From positions 4,262,501 through 4,326,500 of the forward strand of contig NZ_PJMS01000001.1 of the NCBI RefSeq assembly GCF_002846555.1: DNA of 64,000 bases, in the 5' to 3' direction. Both the position numbers and the translations under genes were made by a program. The stretch is from Aquimarina sp. MAR_2010_214 (GTDB lineage: Bacteria; Bacteroidota; Bacteroidia; Flavobacteriales; Flavobacteriaceae). The notes under the pieces were generated by a model, which searched no databases, was not told the origin of the DNA, and saw only the letters and a list, made by a program, of their open reading frames with translations. Below are positions 33,671 through 43,669 of the stretch, piece by piece; the stretch's first letter is position 1, and each line of letters opens with the position of its first letter.

Positions 33671-35578
33671 TTACAACGCATTATCAATGATCTCCTGTAC
33701 TACTTCTGGATTTAGTAATGTGCTGGTATCTCCCAGGTTACTGGTGTCTTTTGATGCTATCTTACGTAAAATACGACGCATGATCTTTCCGCTTCTTGTT
33801 TTAGGAAGTCCCGGTACAAATTGTATTTTATCTAATTTGGCGATAGGCCCAATACGATCTGTAATTTGCTGATTTACTTCTTTACTTAGATTATCACGAT
33901 CACGATATTCTCCTGTTTCTTTAAGAATAACATATCCATATAATGCGTTTCCTTTTATATCATGTGGGAAACCAACAATAGCTGACTCTGCTACCGCAGG
34001 ATGTTCATTAATCGCATCTTCTATAGGGGCAGTACCCAGGTTATGACCCGATACAATAATCACATCATCTACTCTACCGGTGATTCTATAATATCCTACC
34101 TCATCACGCAGGGCACCATCTCCTGTAAAATATTTATTTTCAAAAGCAGAGAAATACGTTTCTTTATATCGCTTATGATTACCATAAATAGTTCTTGCCA
34201 TTGACGGCCACGGAAACTTAACACACAATCGCCCGTCTACCTGATTTCCCTTAATTTCGATACCATTCTCATCCATCAAAGCCGGTTGAATCCCCGGTAA
34301 TGGTAACGTGGCATATGTGGGTTTTGTTGGAGTAGAATATGGTATAGGAGAAATCATAATCCCTCCGGTTTCGGTTTGCCACCAAGTATCTACAATTGGG
34401 CATTTTTTCTCTCCTACATGATCATTATACCAATGCCATGCTTCTTCGTTAATAGGTTCTCCTACAGTACCCAGTACTTTTAAGCTCGAAAGATCACGAT
34501 TGGTCACATAATCCAGGTTTTCTTTGGCCAGAGCTCGTATCGCAGTTGGTGCGGTATAGAACTGTGTGATTTTATGTTTCTCTACAATATCCCAAAAACG
34601 ACCAAAATCGGGGTATGATGGTACTCCTTCAAACATTACCGTGGTTGCCCCATTTGCCAATGGACCATATACTATATATGAGTGACCGGTAATCCATCCT
34701 ATATCCGCGGTACACCAATAGATATCATTTTCTTGATACTGAAATACATTTTTAAAACTATACGCCGTATACACCATATATCCTGCGGTGGTATGCAACA
34801 TTCCTTTTGGCATCCCTGTAGATCCCGAGGTGTATAATATAAACAAAGGATCTTCAGCATCCATAATTTCGGGAACACAATCCTTATACGCTTCATCAAG
34901 CAGTGGTTGTAACCAAAGATCTCTGCCTTCTTTCATATTAATATCAGAATCAATACGTTTTACTACCAAAACTCTTCTAATCCCCGGGGTATCTTCTAGA
35001 GCGTCATCTACAATCCCTTTTAAGTCTATCGTCTTACCTCCTCTGTAAGATCCATCAGAAGTAATGACCATTTTTGCATCACAGTCATTTATTCTTGTTG
35101 ATAATGCCGTTGCAGAAAACCCTGCAAAAACAACCGAATGTACTGCTCCTATTCTGGCACAGGCTAATACAGAAATAGCTAGTTCGGGAATCATAGGTAA
35201 ATAAATACATACTCTATCTCCTTTTTCTATCCCTTGCTCTTTAAGCACATTGGCAAATTTACATACGCGCTCATGTAATTGTTTATATGTAATATGTTGT
35301 GCATCCTCATTGGGATCATTAGGTTCAAAAAGAATGGCTGTTTTATGCCCTCGGTTACGTAAATGTCTATCTATACAATTTTCTGTGATGTTTAGTTTAG
35401 CGCCTTCAAACCATTTGATTTCTGGCTTTGTAAAATCCCAACTTAATACATTATCCCATTTTTTGCGCCACATAAAGTGCTCTTCTGCTACTTCTGCCCA
35501 AAATGTCTCAGGATCTCTTACTGATTTTCTATATACTTGATAATACTCTTCTAGATGTTTGATGTGATAATTACTCAT
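33671..35578 (-). CDS. acs: Acetyl-CoA synthetase
   Basis: The 635-aa AMP-forming ligase activates acetate with ATP and CoA. It has the acetyl-CoA synthetase N-terminal domain, P-loop-like FILYTSGSTGMPKGM, the adenylation core DTWWQTETGGIMI, the hinge DYYFTGD-type segment (here YFTGDGALRDEVGYY), and the acetylatable C-terminal lysine in LPKTRSGKIMRR. It overlaps the prpE stop by one base (TAATG), so the two synthetases are translationally coupled. Last gene of the leftward operon. Confidence 0.95.
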   Translation of the reverse strand: MSNYHIKHLEEYYQVYRKSVRDPETFWAEVAEEHFMWRKKWDNVLSWDFTKPEIKWFEGAKLNITENCIDRHLRNRGHKTAILFEPNDPNEDAQHITYKQLHERVCKFANVLKEQGIEKGDRVCIYLPMIPELAISVLACARIGAVHSVVFAGFSATALSTRINDCDAKMVITSDGSYRGGKTIDLKGIVDDALEDTPGIRRVLVVKRIDSDINMKEGRDLWLQPLLDEAYKDCVPEIMDAEDPLFILYTSGSTGMPKGMLHTTAGYMVYTAYSFKNVFQYQENDIYWCTADIGWITGHSYIVYGPLANGATTVMFEGVPSYPDFGRFWDIVEKHKITQFYTAPTAIRALAKENLDYVTNRDLSSLKVLGTVGEPINEEAWHWYNDHVGEKKCPIVDTWWQTETGGIMISPIPYSTPTKPTYATLPLPGIQPALMDENGIEIKGNQVDGRLCVKFPWPSMARTIYGNHKRYKETYFSAFENKYFTGDGALRDEVGYYRITGRVDDVIIVSGHNLGTAPIEDAINEHPAVAESAIVGFPHDIKGNALYGYVILKETGEYRDRDNLSKEVNQQITDRIGPIAKLDKIQFVPGLPKTRSGKIMRRILRKIASKDTSNLGDTSTLLNPEVVQEIIDNAL

Positions 35579-37482
35579 TACTGTAGTGTTTTATATTTTC
35601 CTATTTTATGTGTTTTATATGTGTTTTCGATTTCTCCTATGATATTGATATCATCTATTGTCGACGGAATCTTATATTCATTATGATCAACAATATTGCG
35701 TAACAGTTTCCTCAAAATTTTACCGGATCGGGTTTTTGGTAATCGTTTTACGACCAGTACATTTTTGAAAGAAGCTACGGCTCCTATAACATCCCGAACA
35801 TCGGTTACAATTTCGTTTTGTAATTGTTGATCATCAAGTGTTTCTCCCGTTTTTAAAACGACAAGTCCTAAAGGTTTTTGGCCTTTGATACTGCAATGAA
35901 CACCAAAAACGGCGCATTCTGCTACGGCTTTATGCGATGCAACCACCTCTTCCATTTCTGCGGTAGAAAGTCTATGGCCCGCTACGTTTATGATATCATC
36001 AACTCTCCCGGTAATAAAAAGATATCCGTCTTCATCTTTATATCCTCCGTCACCAGAAAAGTAATAGCCTTCAAAACGTTCTAGGTATCCTGCTTTAAAT
36101 CGCTCTGGATTTTTCCAAAGATTAGATAATGTTCCTGGAGGTAATGGTAGTTTAATGGCTACGTATCCTTCGGTATTTGTGGGAGTTTGTTTTCCATTTT
36201 CATTTAAAATCTGGATATCATACCCACAAACAGGTAAACCTGCTGAGCCTGGTTTTATCTCCTGCAATTCTAAACCTACCATATTGGCCAACATCGGCCA
36301 GCCTGATTCGGTTTGCCACCAGTGATCGATTATAGGTATTTTTAAATGGTTTTCTGTCCATCTTAATGTTGCTATATCACAACGCTCTCCTGCCAAAAAC
36401 TGATATTTTAAACAAGATATATCAAATTGTTTTATCAGTTCGCCATCGGGGTCTTCCTTTTTGATCGCTCTGATCGCTGTAGGAGCAGTAAACATTACTT
36501 TTACTTTATGCTCACTAATCACTCTCCAAAATGTAGAGGCGTCTGGTGTTTTTATTGGTTTTCCTTCAAAAAGGATCGTTGTATTTCTATTCAATAATGG
36601 TCCGTATGCGATATAGCTATGCCCTACTACCCAGCCTACATCACTGGCAGCCCAATAGACATCTCCTTCATCTACTCCGTATACATATTTCATCGAAAAT
36701 TTTAAGGCGGTAGCATACCCACCCGAATCTCTAATAATTCCTTTTGGTGTTCCTGTAGTCCCCGAAGTGTACAAAATATACAAGGGGTGTGTTGATGCAA
36801 CGGGTACAGGTTTTGCCGCAGTTGCTTTTGCTACCAACGAATCATAATCCAGATCGTATGATTTATGCGGAATACCTACTCCCAATTTTCTATCATAAAC
36901 AATAACGTGATCCGGTTTATGCTTTGCTTCTTCTATAGCTTTATCTACAAAAGGTTTGTACGGTATTACACGTTCGACTTCTATACCGCTAGACGCTGTT
37001 ATAATAGCCTTGGGTTCGCAATCATTAATTCTTATCGCTAATTCATGCGGTGCAAATCCACCAAATACTACAGAATGAATCACTCCTATTCGAGCACAGG
37101 CTTGCATAGCATATATTGCCTGTGGGATCATTGGCATATAGATAATGACAGTATCTCCTTTAACCAACCCAAGCTCCTGAAGCCCTCCTGCTAATTTTGA
37201 AACCTCTTCATGCAATTGATTATAGGTAATATGCTTTTGGGTATTGGTAACTGGCGAATCATAAATGATCGCGTTCTGCTCACCATAACCATCTTCGATA
37301 TGTTTATCGATACATAAATAACTTACATTAAGTTCTCCGTCTGCAAACCATTGATCATACTCATTACTATCCTTTGATAGTATATTCTCAGGTTGCTTAT
37401 ACCAGGATAGTTTTTGCGCTTGCTCTCTCCAAAATCCTTCTGGATCTTGTATACTTTGATTGTAAAATTCTTTGTAACTCAT
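35578..37482 (-). CDS. prpE: Propionyl-CoA synthetase-like AMP-forming ligase
   Basis: The 634-aa paralogue of Acs has propionyl-type signatures: GGFAPHELAIRINDCEPKAI, SSGIEVERVIPYKPFVDKAI, YILYTSGTTGTPKGI, DHWWQTESGWPML and LPKTRSGKILRKLLR (regulatory lysine). It probably activates propionate, with acetate as a lesser substrate. Its start overlaps the small membrane gene's stop (ATGA), so it is in an operon with that gene and acs. Confidence 0.88.
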   Translation of the reverse strand: MSYKEFYNQSIQDPEGFWREQAQKLSWYKQPENILSKDSNEYDQWFADGELNVSYLCIDKHIEDGYGEQNAIIYDSPVTNTQKHITYNQLHEEVSKLAGGLQELGLVKGDTVIIYMPMIPQAIYAMQACARIGVIHSVVFGGFAPHELAIRINDCEPKAIITASSGIEVERVIPYKPFVDKAIEEAKHKPDHVIVYDRKLGVGIPHKSYDLDYDSLVAKATAAKPVPVASTHPLYILYTSGTTGTPKGIIRDSGGYATALKFSMKYVYGVDEGDVYWAASDVGWVVGHSYIAYGPLLNRNTTILFEGKPIKTPDASTFWRVISEHKVKVMFTAPTAIRAIKKEDPDGELIKQFDISCLKYQFLAGERCDIATLRWTENHLKIPIIDHWWQTESGWPMLANMVGLELQEIKPGSAGLPVCGYDIQILNENGKQTPTNTEGYVAIKLPLPPGTLSNLWKNPERFKAGYLERFEGYYFSGDGGYKDEDGYLFITGRVDDIINVAGHRLSTAEMEEVVASHKAVAECAVFGVHCSIKGQKPLGLVVLKTGETLDDQQLQNEIVTDVRDVIGAVASFKNVLVVKRLPKTRSGKILRKLLRNIVDHNEYKIPSTIDDINIIGEIENTYKTHKIGKYKTLQ

Positions 37483-37703
37483 GTTTTCGTTTTTTTAGAA
37501 TTGAACAAACCAAACCAGTTCGGGTTAAGTACTTTTAATTTAATAAGCACCCATAATATGATGATAAAACATGCTCCTATTACCAGAGAGTTTACTGTAC
37601 CAATAGGTGTTTCGTTTTCAAATTTGAAACGAAGGTATAAGGTGATTATCACATAAACTGTAATAATTATATCGGATGTTAAAGGTTTTAATCGTAGTTT
37701 CAT
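37479..37703 (-). CDS. Small two-TM membrane protein
   Basis: The 74-aa protein has two membrane helices (about 9-24 and 37-57) and a basic C-terminus GLFNSKKTKT. It overlaps prpE by 4 nt. Genes of this size often occur in flavobacterial acs clusters, with unknown role. It is 54 bp downstream of the receiver gene. Confidence 0.65.
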   Translation of the reverse strand: MKLRLKPLTSDIIITVYVIITLYLRFKFENETPIGTVNSLVIGACFIIILWVLIKLKVLNPNWFGLFNSKKTKT

Positions 37704-37757
37704 TTTTTATTCTCTTAAATTAAACAAGGTCTTTCTCTTACATAAAAAATCAATCTT

Positions 37758-38123
37758 CTAATGATCGATTAGTTCATTTATCTCTGCAACCAGTTTTTTT
37801 ACCGAAAACGGTTTTGTCAAATATTTATCTGCTCCCAGTTGCAGTCCTTTTTCTATATCATCTGCTTTATTTTTGGCAGACAGGAATACTATTTTAGTCT
37901 TTTTAAGTTTTTCATTTTTCTTTATTTGTCTTAATGTTTCATAACCATCTACATTGGGCATCATAATATCCAGAAGTACAATATCTGGTATCTGATCTTC
38001 TGCTATCTGCAACGCTTCTCCTCCATCCCGGGCGATATACACTTCAAAATTCTTTTTCTTAAATGTATATTCTAGAGACATTACAATATTAGGTTCATCA
38101 TCTACGATCAGGATCTTTTTCAT
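37758..38123 (-). CDS. Stand-alone response regulator receiver
   Basis: The 121-aa protein is a single receiver domain: acidic pocket in LIVDDEPN, phosphoacceptor Asp53-region IVLLDIMMPNVDG, Thr/Ser in IVFLSAKN, and Lys in KYLTKPFSV. It lacks a DNA-binding output domain, so it must signal through protein contacts or phosphotransfer. The neighbouring SSS-histidine kinase is the likely partner. In gamma-proteobacteria the analogous CrbR carries a DNA-binding domain; here that function would have to be supplied by another protein. Confidence 0.9.
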   Translation of the reverse strand: MKKILIVDDEPNIVMSLEYTFKKKNFEVYIARDGGEALQIAEDQIPDIVLLDIMMPNVDGYETLRQIKKNEKLKKTKIVFLSAKNKADDIEKGLQLGADKYLTKPFSVKKLVAEINELIDH

Positions 38124-38260
38124 AGGTTAAGAGTTTTATCTTTGTTTATTTAAGGCTTCATTTATGTTATACTTCTATTCGTTATGCATTTAGATACGAA
38201 CTGTGTATCATGCCCTTCTGCACATTCAGGATGACAAGGGTTATTAATTAAAAAAAACTA

Positions 38261-38335
38261 TTCTCGATAGCTCTACTGAGCTTGTCGAAGTACATTTGTC
38301 TTCATTTTATTACGACAAAACACTCGAATTGACGC
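38261..38335. repeat. Dispersed REP-like repeat, copy between kinase and receiver genes
   Basis: It has TTCTCGATAG, CTACTGAGCTTGTCGAAG, TTGTCTTCATTTTATTACGA and AACACTCGAATTGACG. It is related to the copy at 5575 and the array at 31.7-33.4 kb. The last motif is a good match to the target-loop segment (AACACTC) of the IS110 bridge RNA and is unoccupied. Confidence 0.65.
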
Positions 38336-38379
38336 TTTTTTTATACTATTTTTCCAAATGCACAATGGATTCTACTTCA

Positions 38380-41064
38380 TTATTTGGGTATTGCAAACAC
38401 AAAACGTGCTCCTTTTTTATATTTTTTATCTACCCATATTTTTCCGTGATGGCTTTCTATAATCTTTTTACTAATTGCTAATCCTAATCCACTACCCACG
38501 GGTTTTTTAATATTCTGATGTTTTGATTGATAAAATTTATCAAAAATGTGATTGAAATCTTCTTTGGGAACTCCTTTGCCATTATCTTCTATGGCAACAA
38601 CAATTTCATTTTTCTTTTCCTCGGTTGTAACGGTAATTATTCCTTTTTCAGATTCTGTAAACTTTAAAGCATTAGAAAGTAAATTGGTGAGTACTTGTAG
38701 CATACGATCTTCATCATATCTGGCACTAACCTCTGAATTATTTTGATAAACTACCTCAACTCGTTTATTTTGTGCCATCTGCGTGATCCCATAGATTGCT
38801 TTTTTTATGGTATCCTCCATTTGTTTAGATTGTATTTCTAATTGCTCTCTCCCACTGGATAGTTTTTCTAGATCTAATATATTATGAATCAATCGCGCCA
38901 GGCGATCTGCATCGTTTACAATATTGTCTAAAAACTTATCTCTAATCTCTTCTGGCATATCATCACTTTCGGTCAGTACTTCTGAGGCTGCTTTAATCGA
39001 AGTAATCGGAGTTTTTAATTCGTGGGCAACAGTATCTAAAAATTCATCTTTAAGACGATCCTGAATCAGTAACTCGCTATTAGCTTCTTTTAATTGATTT
39101 GTAAGAGCTGTTAATTCTTTTGACTTTTCTTGTAAAGCTTTATTACTAGAGATTGTTTCTTTGGATTCTTCTAAAATCTTCAACACTTCTAATAAACTAA
39201 CCGGTTGTTCTTTGGCTACATTACTAATTAAAATCTTGGCAGAGGCGCTACCGATACTTCCGGTAAGTAGTTTTTCTGAAAAATTAATAAGCCTTGCATC
39301 AGCCATTTCTTCTTCTTTAGAAACTCCATATTTCAAATTAAAAAGATTAAGTGCTCTTTCTGTTCGCTGTTCGCCTAAAAAACGATTTAAAACATTACGA
39401 ATATCAGACACATACGCTTCTCCTTTCCAGATAAAGGCTCCATCCTGTAAGTTGGCATAGTTCTTACTGTTAATAAACATTTCGGCATAGTTTCGTTCTC
39501 TGTAATTCCCTTTGGATAATAACGAAAGAATTAAGAAGCTAAACGTATTTAAAAACATGCTCCAGAAAAAAGCGTGTGCTTCGGGACTTAAGAAATCAAT
39601 TCCAAAAAGCTCGTATGGTTTCAGTAATTTGATTCCAAACAATCCATCATTTACAAATGAAGGGCTTCCTGTAAGTACGTTTACAATAAAAGGTAAAATC
39701 AAAGTGTAAACAACAACAGAAATGCCAATAATCATACTCATTTTTGCTGCTTTTGCTGATCCTCGATTCCAGAAAAGTCCTATAAAAAATGAAGGTGCCA
39801 ACTGGGCTATCACTACAAAAGAGATTAATCCAATAGAAAACAAAGATAATTCGTATGAAAAATTGATATAAAAAAAGTATGCTATGATGATCAATATAAA
39901 AATCGAAATTCTCCTGATGTTTTTTATATAATTGGCATTCTTCTCTGGGTTTCCTTTTATAAATTTGTCTAAGAATCCATATGGGATGATCAGGTTATTA
40001 CTAACCATTGTTGATAATGCTAATGTAGAAACAACTACCATCGAAATTACCGCAGAGAATCCTCCTAAGAAAACCAGCATTGCCAGTACAACATTATCAT
40101 TATGAAGCGGTAAAAGCAACGTATAATAATCGTTATTCATCTCACTGGTAAGTGTCAGATTTCCGCCCCAGGCGATAAAGATTACAAAAATATTAAACAA
40201 CAAAAGGTATAAAGGGAACAACCATATTGCCTTTTTTAAATACCGTTCTCTATCATTTTCTACTACGGCTACGTGAAATTGTCTTGGTAGTAAAAAGATG
40301 GCAAAGAAAGAAAGTGTTATTGTAAAAAGCCAGTTGAACCCTGCTTCTACTCCATTAAATGAAGTGATCTCTTTAAAATTATCTAGCTGAGATGCTTGTT
40401 GGTATATGTCTGTTGTACCATCAAATAAAAAGAAAGTTACATATACTCCTGCAATAAGAAAGAAGACCAGCTTTAAAATAGATTCTACGGCAACGGTAGT
40501 CATAATTCCTTTTCTGCGTTGCGAGGCATCAGTTGCTTGTGTTCCAAAAAAAGCAACAAATACTGCTAATAGTACAGCGATATAAAAAGTAGAATCGTCT
40601 AAAACAGATTTTGAAACATAACTGGTTTCGTCTGTTATGATTTCAAAAGTTTCTGAAATGGCTTTTAGTTGTAAAGAGATATAAGGAACGATAGCAAACA
40701 CACAGATTATAGTTACTAGCGCTCCCAATAGTCTATTATTACCATATCGCAAGGAAATAAAATCAGCGATACTAGAAATTTTATGTTGTTTAGAAATTCT
40801 TATGATTTTGCGCATTACTAATATCCACAGAGGCAAAGAAATGACAGGGCCTAAATATATAGCCAAAAAGCTAATCCCGGATTGAGAAGCCATACCAACG
40901 CTTCCGTAATATGTCCATGCAGAACAATATACAGCAAGAGATAACACATAGATATATGGATTATTTACCCATTTACTTTTTGAGTTTTTTTCTGCCCAAA
41001 AAGCTATTAAAAATAAACAAGCCAAATAAGCAATAATGATAGATATCAAAAGATAGTTATTCAT
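38380..41064 (-). CDS. SSS-STAC sensor histidine kinase (CrbS/CbrA-like)
   Basis: The 894-aa kinase starts at ATG 41064; the longer frame would run through the next gene. About 12-13 membrane helices form a sodium:solute symporter domain (residues ~1-500; WTYYGSVGMASQSGISFLA, LLPRQFHVAVVEN). A STAC-like linker follows (LINFSEKLLTGSIGSASAKI), then a coiled coil, HisKA with DTVAHELKTPITSI, and HATPase_c (NLLSNALKFT, DNGKGVP, GSGLGLAISKKI). CrbS/CbrA proteins sense or transport a substrate and control acs-type genes. Clustering with acs, prpE, a receiver and the acetate-type symporter supports an acetate-switch role, which remains inferred. Confidence 0.9.
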   Translation of the reverse strand: MNNYLLISIIIAYLACLFLIAFWAEKNSKSKWVNNPYIYVLSLAVYCSAWTYYGSVGMASQSGISFLAIYLGPVISLPLWILVMRKIIRISKQHKISSIADFISLRYGNNRLLGALVTIICVFAIVPYISLQLKAISETFEIITDETSYVSKSVLDDSTFYIAVLLAVFVAFFGTQATDASQRRKGIMTTVAVESILKLVFFLIAGVYVTFFLFDGTTDIYQQASQLDNFKEITSFNGVEAGFNWLFTITLSFFAIFLLPRQFHVAVVENDRERYLKKAIWLFPLYLLLFNIFVIFIAWGGNLTLTSEMNNDYYTLLLPLHNDNVVLAMLVFLGGFSAVISMVVVSTLALSTMVSNNLIIPYGFLDKFIKGNPEKNANYIKNIRRISIFILIIIAYFFYINFSYELSLFSIGLISFVVIAQLAPSFFIGLFWNRGSAKAAKMSMIIGISVVVYTLILPFIVNVLTGSPSFVNDGLFGIKLLKPYELFGIDFLSPEAHAFFWSMFLNTFSFLILSLLSKGNYRERNYAEMFINSKNYANLQDGAFIWKGEAYVSDIRNVLNRFLGEQRTERALNLFNLKYGVSKEEEMADARLINFSEKLLTGSIGSASAKILISNVAKEQPVSLLEVLKILEESKETISSNKALQEKSKELTALTNQLKEANSELLIQDRLKDEFLDTVAHELKTPITSIKAASEVLTESDDMPEEIRDKFLDNIVNDADRLARLIHNILDLEKLSSGREQLEIQSKQMEDTIKKAIYGITQMAQNKRVEVVYQNNSEVSARYDEDRMLQVLTNLLSNALKFTESEKGIITVTTEEKKNEIVVAIEDNGKGVPKEDFNHIFDKFYQSKHQNIKKPVGSGLGLAISKKIIESHHGKIWVDKKYKKGARFVFAIPK

Positions 41065-41251
41065 AATGCCTGTGTAAAATAATATATGATATGATGACTG
41101 CGATGATCCAAATAATGAAAATAAAGAAATAAATTGTTGGGAACCCAAAAAATTCGCCCAACTGATCAAAAATTAATATCAAAGGGACGTTCCACAGTAA
41201 AAACAACACCAGGGATAATACAATAAGCTTCTGTTGATGTCTTTTCTTCAT
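41057..41251 (-). CDS. Small two-TM membrane protein
   Basis: The 64-aa protein has two helices (about 9-26 and 40-58) and ends in the cytosolic basic HRHYE. It overlaps the kinase start by 8 nt, so the two are co-translated. A short membrane partner upstream of SSS-type kinases or symporters is a recurrent arrangement (compare DUF4212 with its symporter). Family not named with confidence. Confidence 0.65.
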   Translation of the reverse strand: MKKRHQQKLIVLSLVLFLLWNVPLILIFDQLGEFFGFPTIYFFIFIIWIIAVIISYIILHRHYE

Positions 41252-41298
41252 TGTGTTGATTTTGTAACCAATTTAACTTTTATAAAGTTAGGAAAAAT

Positions 41299-41323
41299 GG
41301 CGCAGTAAAAATTCTACTGCGCC
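41299..41323. terminator. Bidirectional terminator between symporter and kinase operons
   Basis: GGCGCAGTA/TACTGCGCC forms a perfect 9-bp stem with a 7-nt loop, an A5 run on one side and T4 on the other. It lies 275 bp beyond the symporter stop and 48 bp upstream of the kinase operon's first gene. The rest of the 41252-41597 gap shows no gene. Confidence 0.7.
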
Positions 41324-41597
41324 TTTTCACTTAGATTAAACTTGTTTTGTCACACTGACAATCATAATCCATAATTTATACCATTTCTCAAATAAAATCA
41401 CCTACTAAAATTGTTTCTTTTTGCTTCATCTTTCAAAAGAAAATACATCGATAACTATGCTATCCCTGAATTTTCTTTTTTATCTGAACCAAAAATAATT
41501 CAATTCAGATTACGGTAATTTCATATAAGAAATGATATTAACAACATTGATTCCCCGATTGCACATTATAAAATCGGGATTAAAAACACTAACTATA

Positions 41598-43370
41598 TTA
41601 ATGCGAAGATGCTTCTCCGGCTCCGCTAGGAATTCTAATATTTTCTACGATTTCTTGCACGTCTTTTGGTGGTGCGGGTGTCATTCTTGAAATCACAACA
41701 GATACGATTACATTGACAACCATGGCTACGGTACCAAATCCTTCTGGAGATGTACCAAACCACCACTCACTGGCAGGTCTAGGATCCATTACTCCTATTA
41801 GTCCTGTTTTATATCTGATCATATAGAATAACATAAGCGTAATCCCAACAATCATACCTACTATAGCTCCTTGCCTATTCATTCGTTTATCAAAAATACC
41901 AAGAATAATAGCCGGAAAAAATGATGCCGCTGCCAGACCAAATGCTAGGGCGACGACCGCTGCCACAAATCCGGGCGGATAAATACCAAACAATCCAGCA
42001 ATAATAATTGCTACTAATATACTGATTCGTGCTGCCAACAATTCTCCTTTTTCAGAAATGTCTGGTTTGATTTGTTTTTTGATCAAATCATGTGATATTG
42101 AAGTTGAGATCACTAATAACAAACCTGCTGCAGTAGACAGTGCTGCTGCTAATCCCCCTGCTGCTACTAATGCAATTACCCAATTTGGTAATTTTGCAAT
42201 TTCGGGATTTGCCAATACCATAATATCTCTATCTACATATAGCTCATTTGCAGAATCATTAGCGTTTGATACCATACGTTCTCCATATTTTCCTCTTTCA
42301 TCAATATATTTTGGTTTACCATCGGTTGCACTACCGTTTACATACTGAATCTTACCGTCATTATTTTTATCAGACCAAGCTATCAATCCTGTGTTTTCCC
42401 AGTTTTTGAACCATTCTGGTACTTCTTTATATTCTGTATTACTCACAGTTTCGATTAAGTTGGTTCTTGCAAAAACTGCTATTGCTGGTGCAGTTGTATA
42501 TAAGATTGCAATAAATAACAGGGCTAAACCTGCAGATTTACGGGCATCTTTTACTTTTGGCACTGTAAAGAAACGTACAATCACATGCGGTAATCCTGCT
42601 GTACCTACCATTAATGCAAGTGTTATTGCAAAAACATCCCAGGTAGATTTGGATCCACTGGTATACTCTTTAAACCCTAATTGGGTGTGTAATGTGTCTA
42701 ATTTATCTAATAAAAATGTTCCGTCTTCTACAGTACCTCCCATTCCTATTTGTGGGATTATATTTCCTGTCATTTGCATTGAGATAAAAAATGCAGGAAC
42801 CATAAAAGCAAATATCAATACACAATACTGCGCCACCTGGGTATATGTAATTCCTTTCATTCCTCCTAAAAAGGCGAATACCAAAACTACTGTCATCCCA
42901 ATGATTACTCCCAGATTAATGTCTACCTGTAAGAACTGAGAAAAAACAATTCCAACTCCTCTCATCTGTCCGGCAACATATGTAAATGATACAATAAGGG
43001 CACATATCACTGCCACGGTTCTGGCGGTATTAGAATAGTATCGATCTCCTATAAAATCTGGTACGGTAAATTTTCCAAACTTTCTTAGATAAGGAGCTAG
43101 TAATAATGCCAATAGCACATATCCTCCTGTCCATCCCATTAAAAAGACCGAACCGTCATATCCCATAAATGATATTAGTCCTGCCATCGAGATAAACGAT
43201 GCTGCACTCATCCAATCGGCTGCAGTAGCTAAACCATTGGCTAGTGGAGAAACTCCTCCTCCTGCAACATAAAACTCTTTTGTCGAACCGGCTCTAGCCC
43301 AAATTGCAATTCCAAAATAAATGGAAAAAGTAATCCCTACTAAAATCCATGTCCATACTTGAACGCTCAT
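41598..43370 (-). CDS. Sodium:solute symporter, VC_2705/ActP-like
   Basis: The 590-aa membrane protein of the SSS family has about 13 helices: EFYVAGGGVSPLANGLATAA, DWMSAASFISMAG, GTAGLPHVIVRFFTVP and AAGGLAAALSTAAGLLLVIS. A long soluble insertion (about 310-385) is characteristic of the VC_2705 subfamily. With DUF4212 it forms the usual two-gene unit for uptake of acetate or other short monocarboxylates. The substrate is inferred from the acs/prpE neighbourhood. Confidence 0.92.
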   Translation of the reverse strand: MSVQVWTWILVGITFSIYFGIAIWARAGSTKEFYVAGGGVSPLANGLATAADWMSAASFISMAGLISFMGYDGSVFLMGWTGGYVLLALLLAPYLRKFGKFTVPDFIGDRYYSNTARTVAVICALIVSFTYVAGQMRGVGIVFSQFLQVDINLGVIIGMTVVLVFAFLGGMKGITYTQVAQYCVLIFAFMVPAFFISMQMTGNIIPQIGMGGTVEDGTFLLDKLDTLHTQLGFKEYTSGSKSTWDVFAITLALMVGTAGLPHVIVRFFTVPKVKDARKSAGLALLFIAILYTTAPAIAVFARTNLIETVSNTEYKEVPEWFKNWENTGLIAWSDKNNDGKIQYVNGSATDGKPKYIDERGKYGERMVSNANDSANELYVDRDIMVLANPEIAKLPNWVIALVAAGGLAAALSTAAGLLLVISTSISHDLIKKQIKPDISEKGELLAARISILVAIIIAGLFGIYPPGFVAAVVALAFGLAAASFFPAIILGIFDKRMNRQGAIVGMIVGITLMLFYMIRYKTGLIGVMDPRPASEWWFGTSPEGFGTVAMVVNVIVSVVISRMTPAPPKDVQEIVENIRIPSGAGEASSH

Positions 43371-43400
43371 AATAATATATTTTTTTGGTTAGTATTAAGA

Positions 43401-43658
43401 TTACTCATTGTAACCATATTTTTTATCTAGTTTATTCATTAATCGTACATATACGAAAATGAGTATTACAAAAACATAGATAGAGCCTTGTTGAGCAAAC
43501 CAGAATCCTAATTTGAACCCTCCTAGTTTTATGGTATTTAATGCATCTTTAAATAGAATTCCGGCCCCGTAGGAAACTATAAACCAAATACTCAATAAAA
43601 TGACCAGGTATTTGAGGTTTTCTTTCCAGTAAGCAGCTGCTTTTTGTTTTTCTGTCAT
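43401..43658 (-). CDS. DUF4212 symporter small subunit
   Basis: The 85-aa two-TM protein has AAYWKENLKYLVILLSIW, GFKLGFWFAQQGSIYVFVIL and the C-terminal LMNKLDKKYGY, all typical of DUF4212. It always accompanies VC_2705-type symporters and is thought to be an accessory subunit. The gaps are 11 bp to the porin gene and 30 bp to the symporter gene. Confidence 0.93.
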   Translation of the reverse strand: MTEKQKAAAYWKENLKYLVILLSIWFIVSYGAGILFKDALNTIKLGGFKLGFWFAQQGSIYVFVILIFVYVRLMNKLDKKYGYNE

Positions 43659-43669
43659 AACTAAAGGTT

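Noticed and set aside
33671..37482. acs and prpE as a recent duplication of one gene
   Set aside because: Their signatures differ throughout (acetyl- versus propionyl-type), so they are old paralogues.
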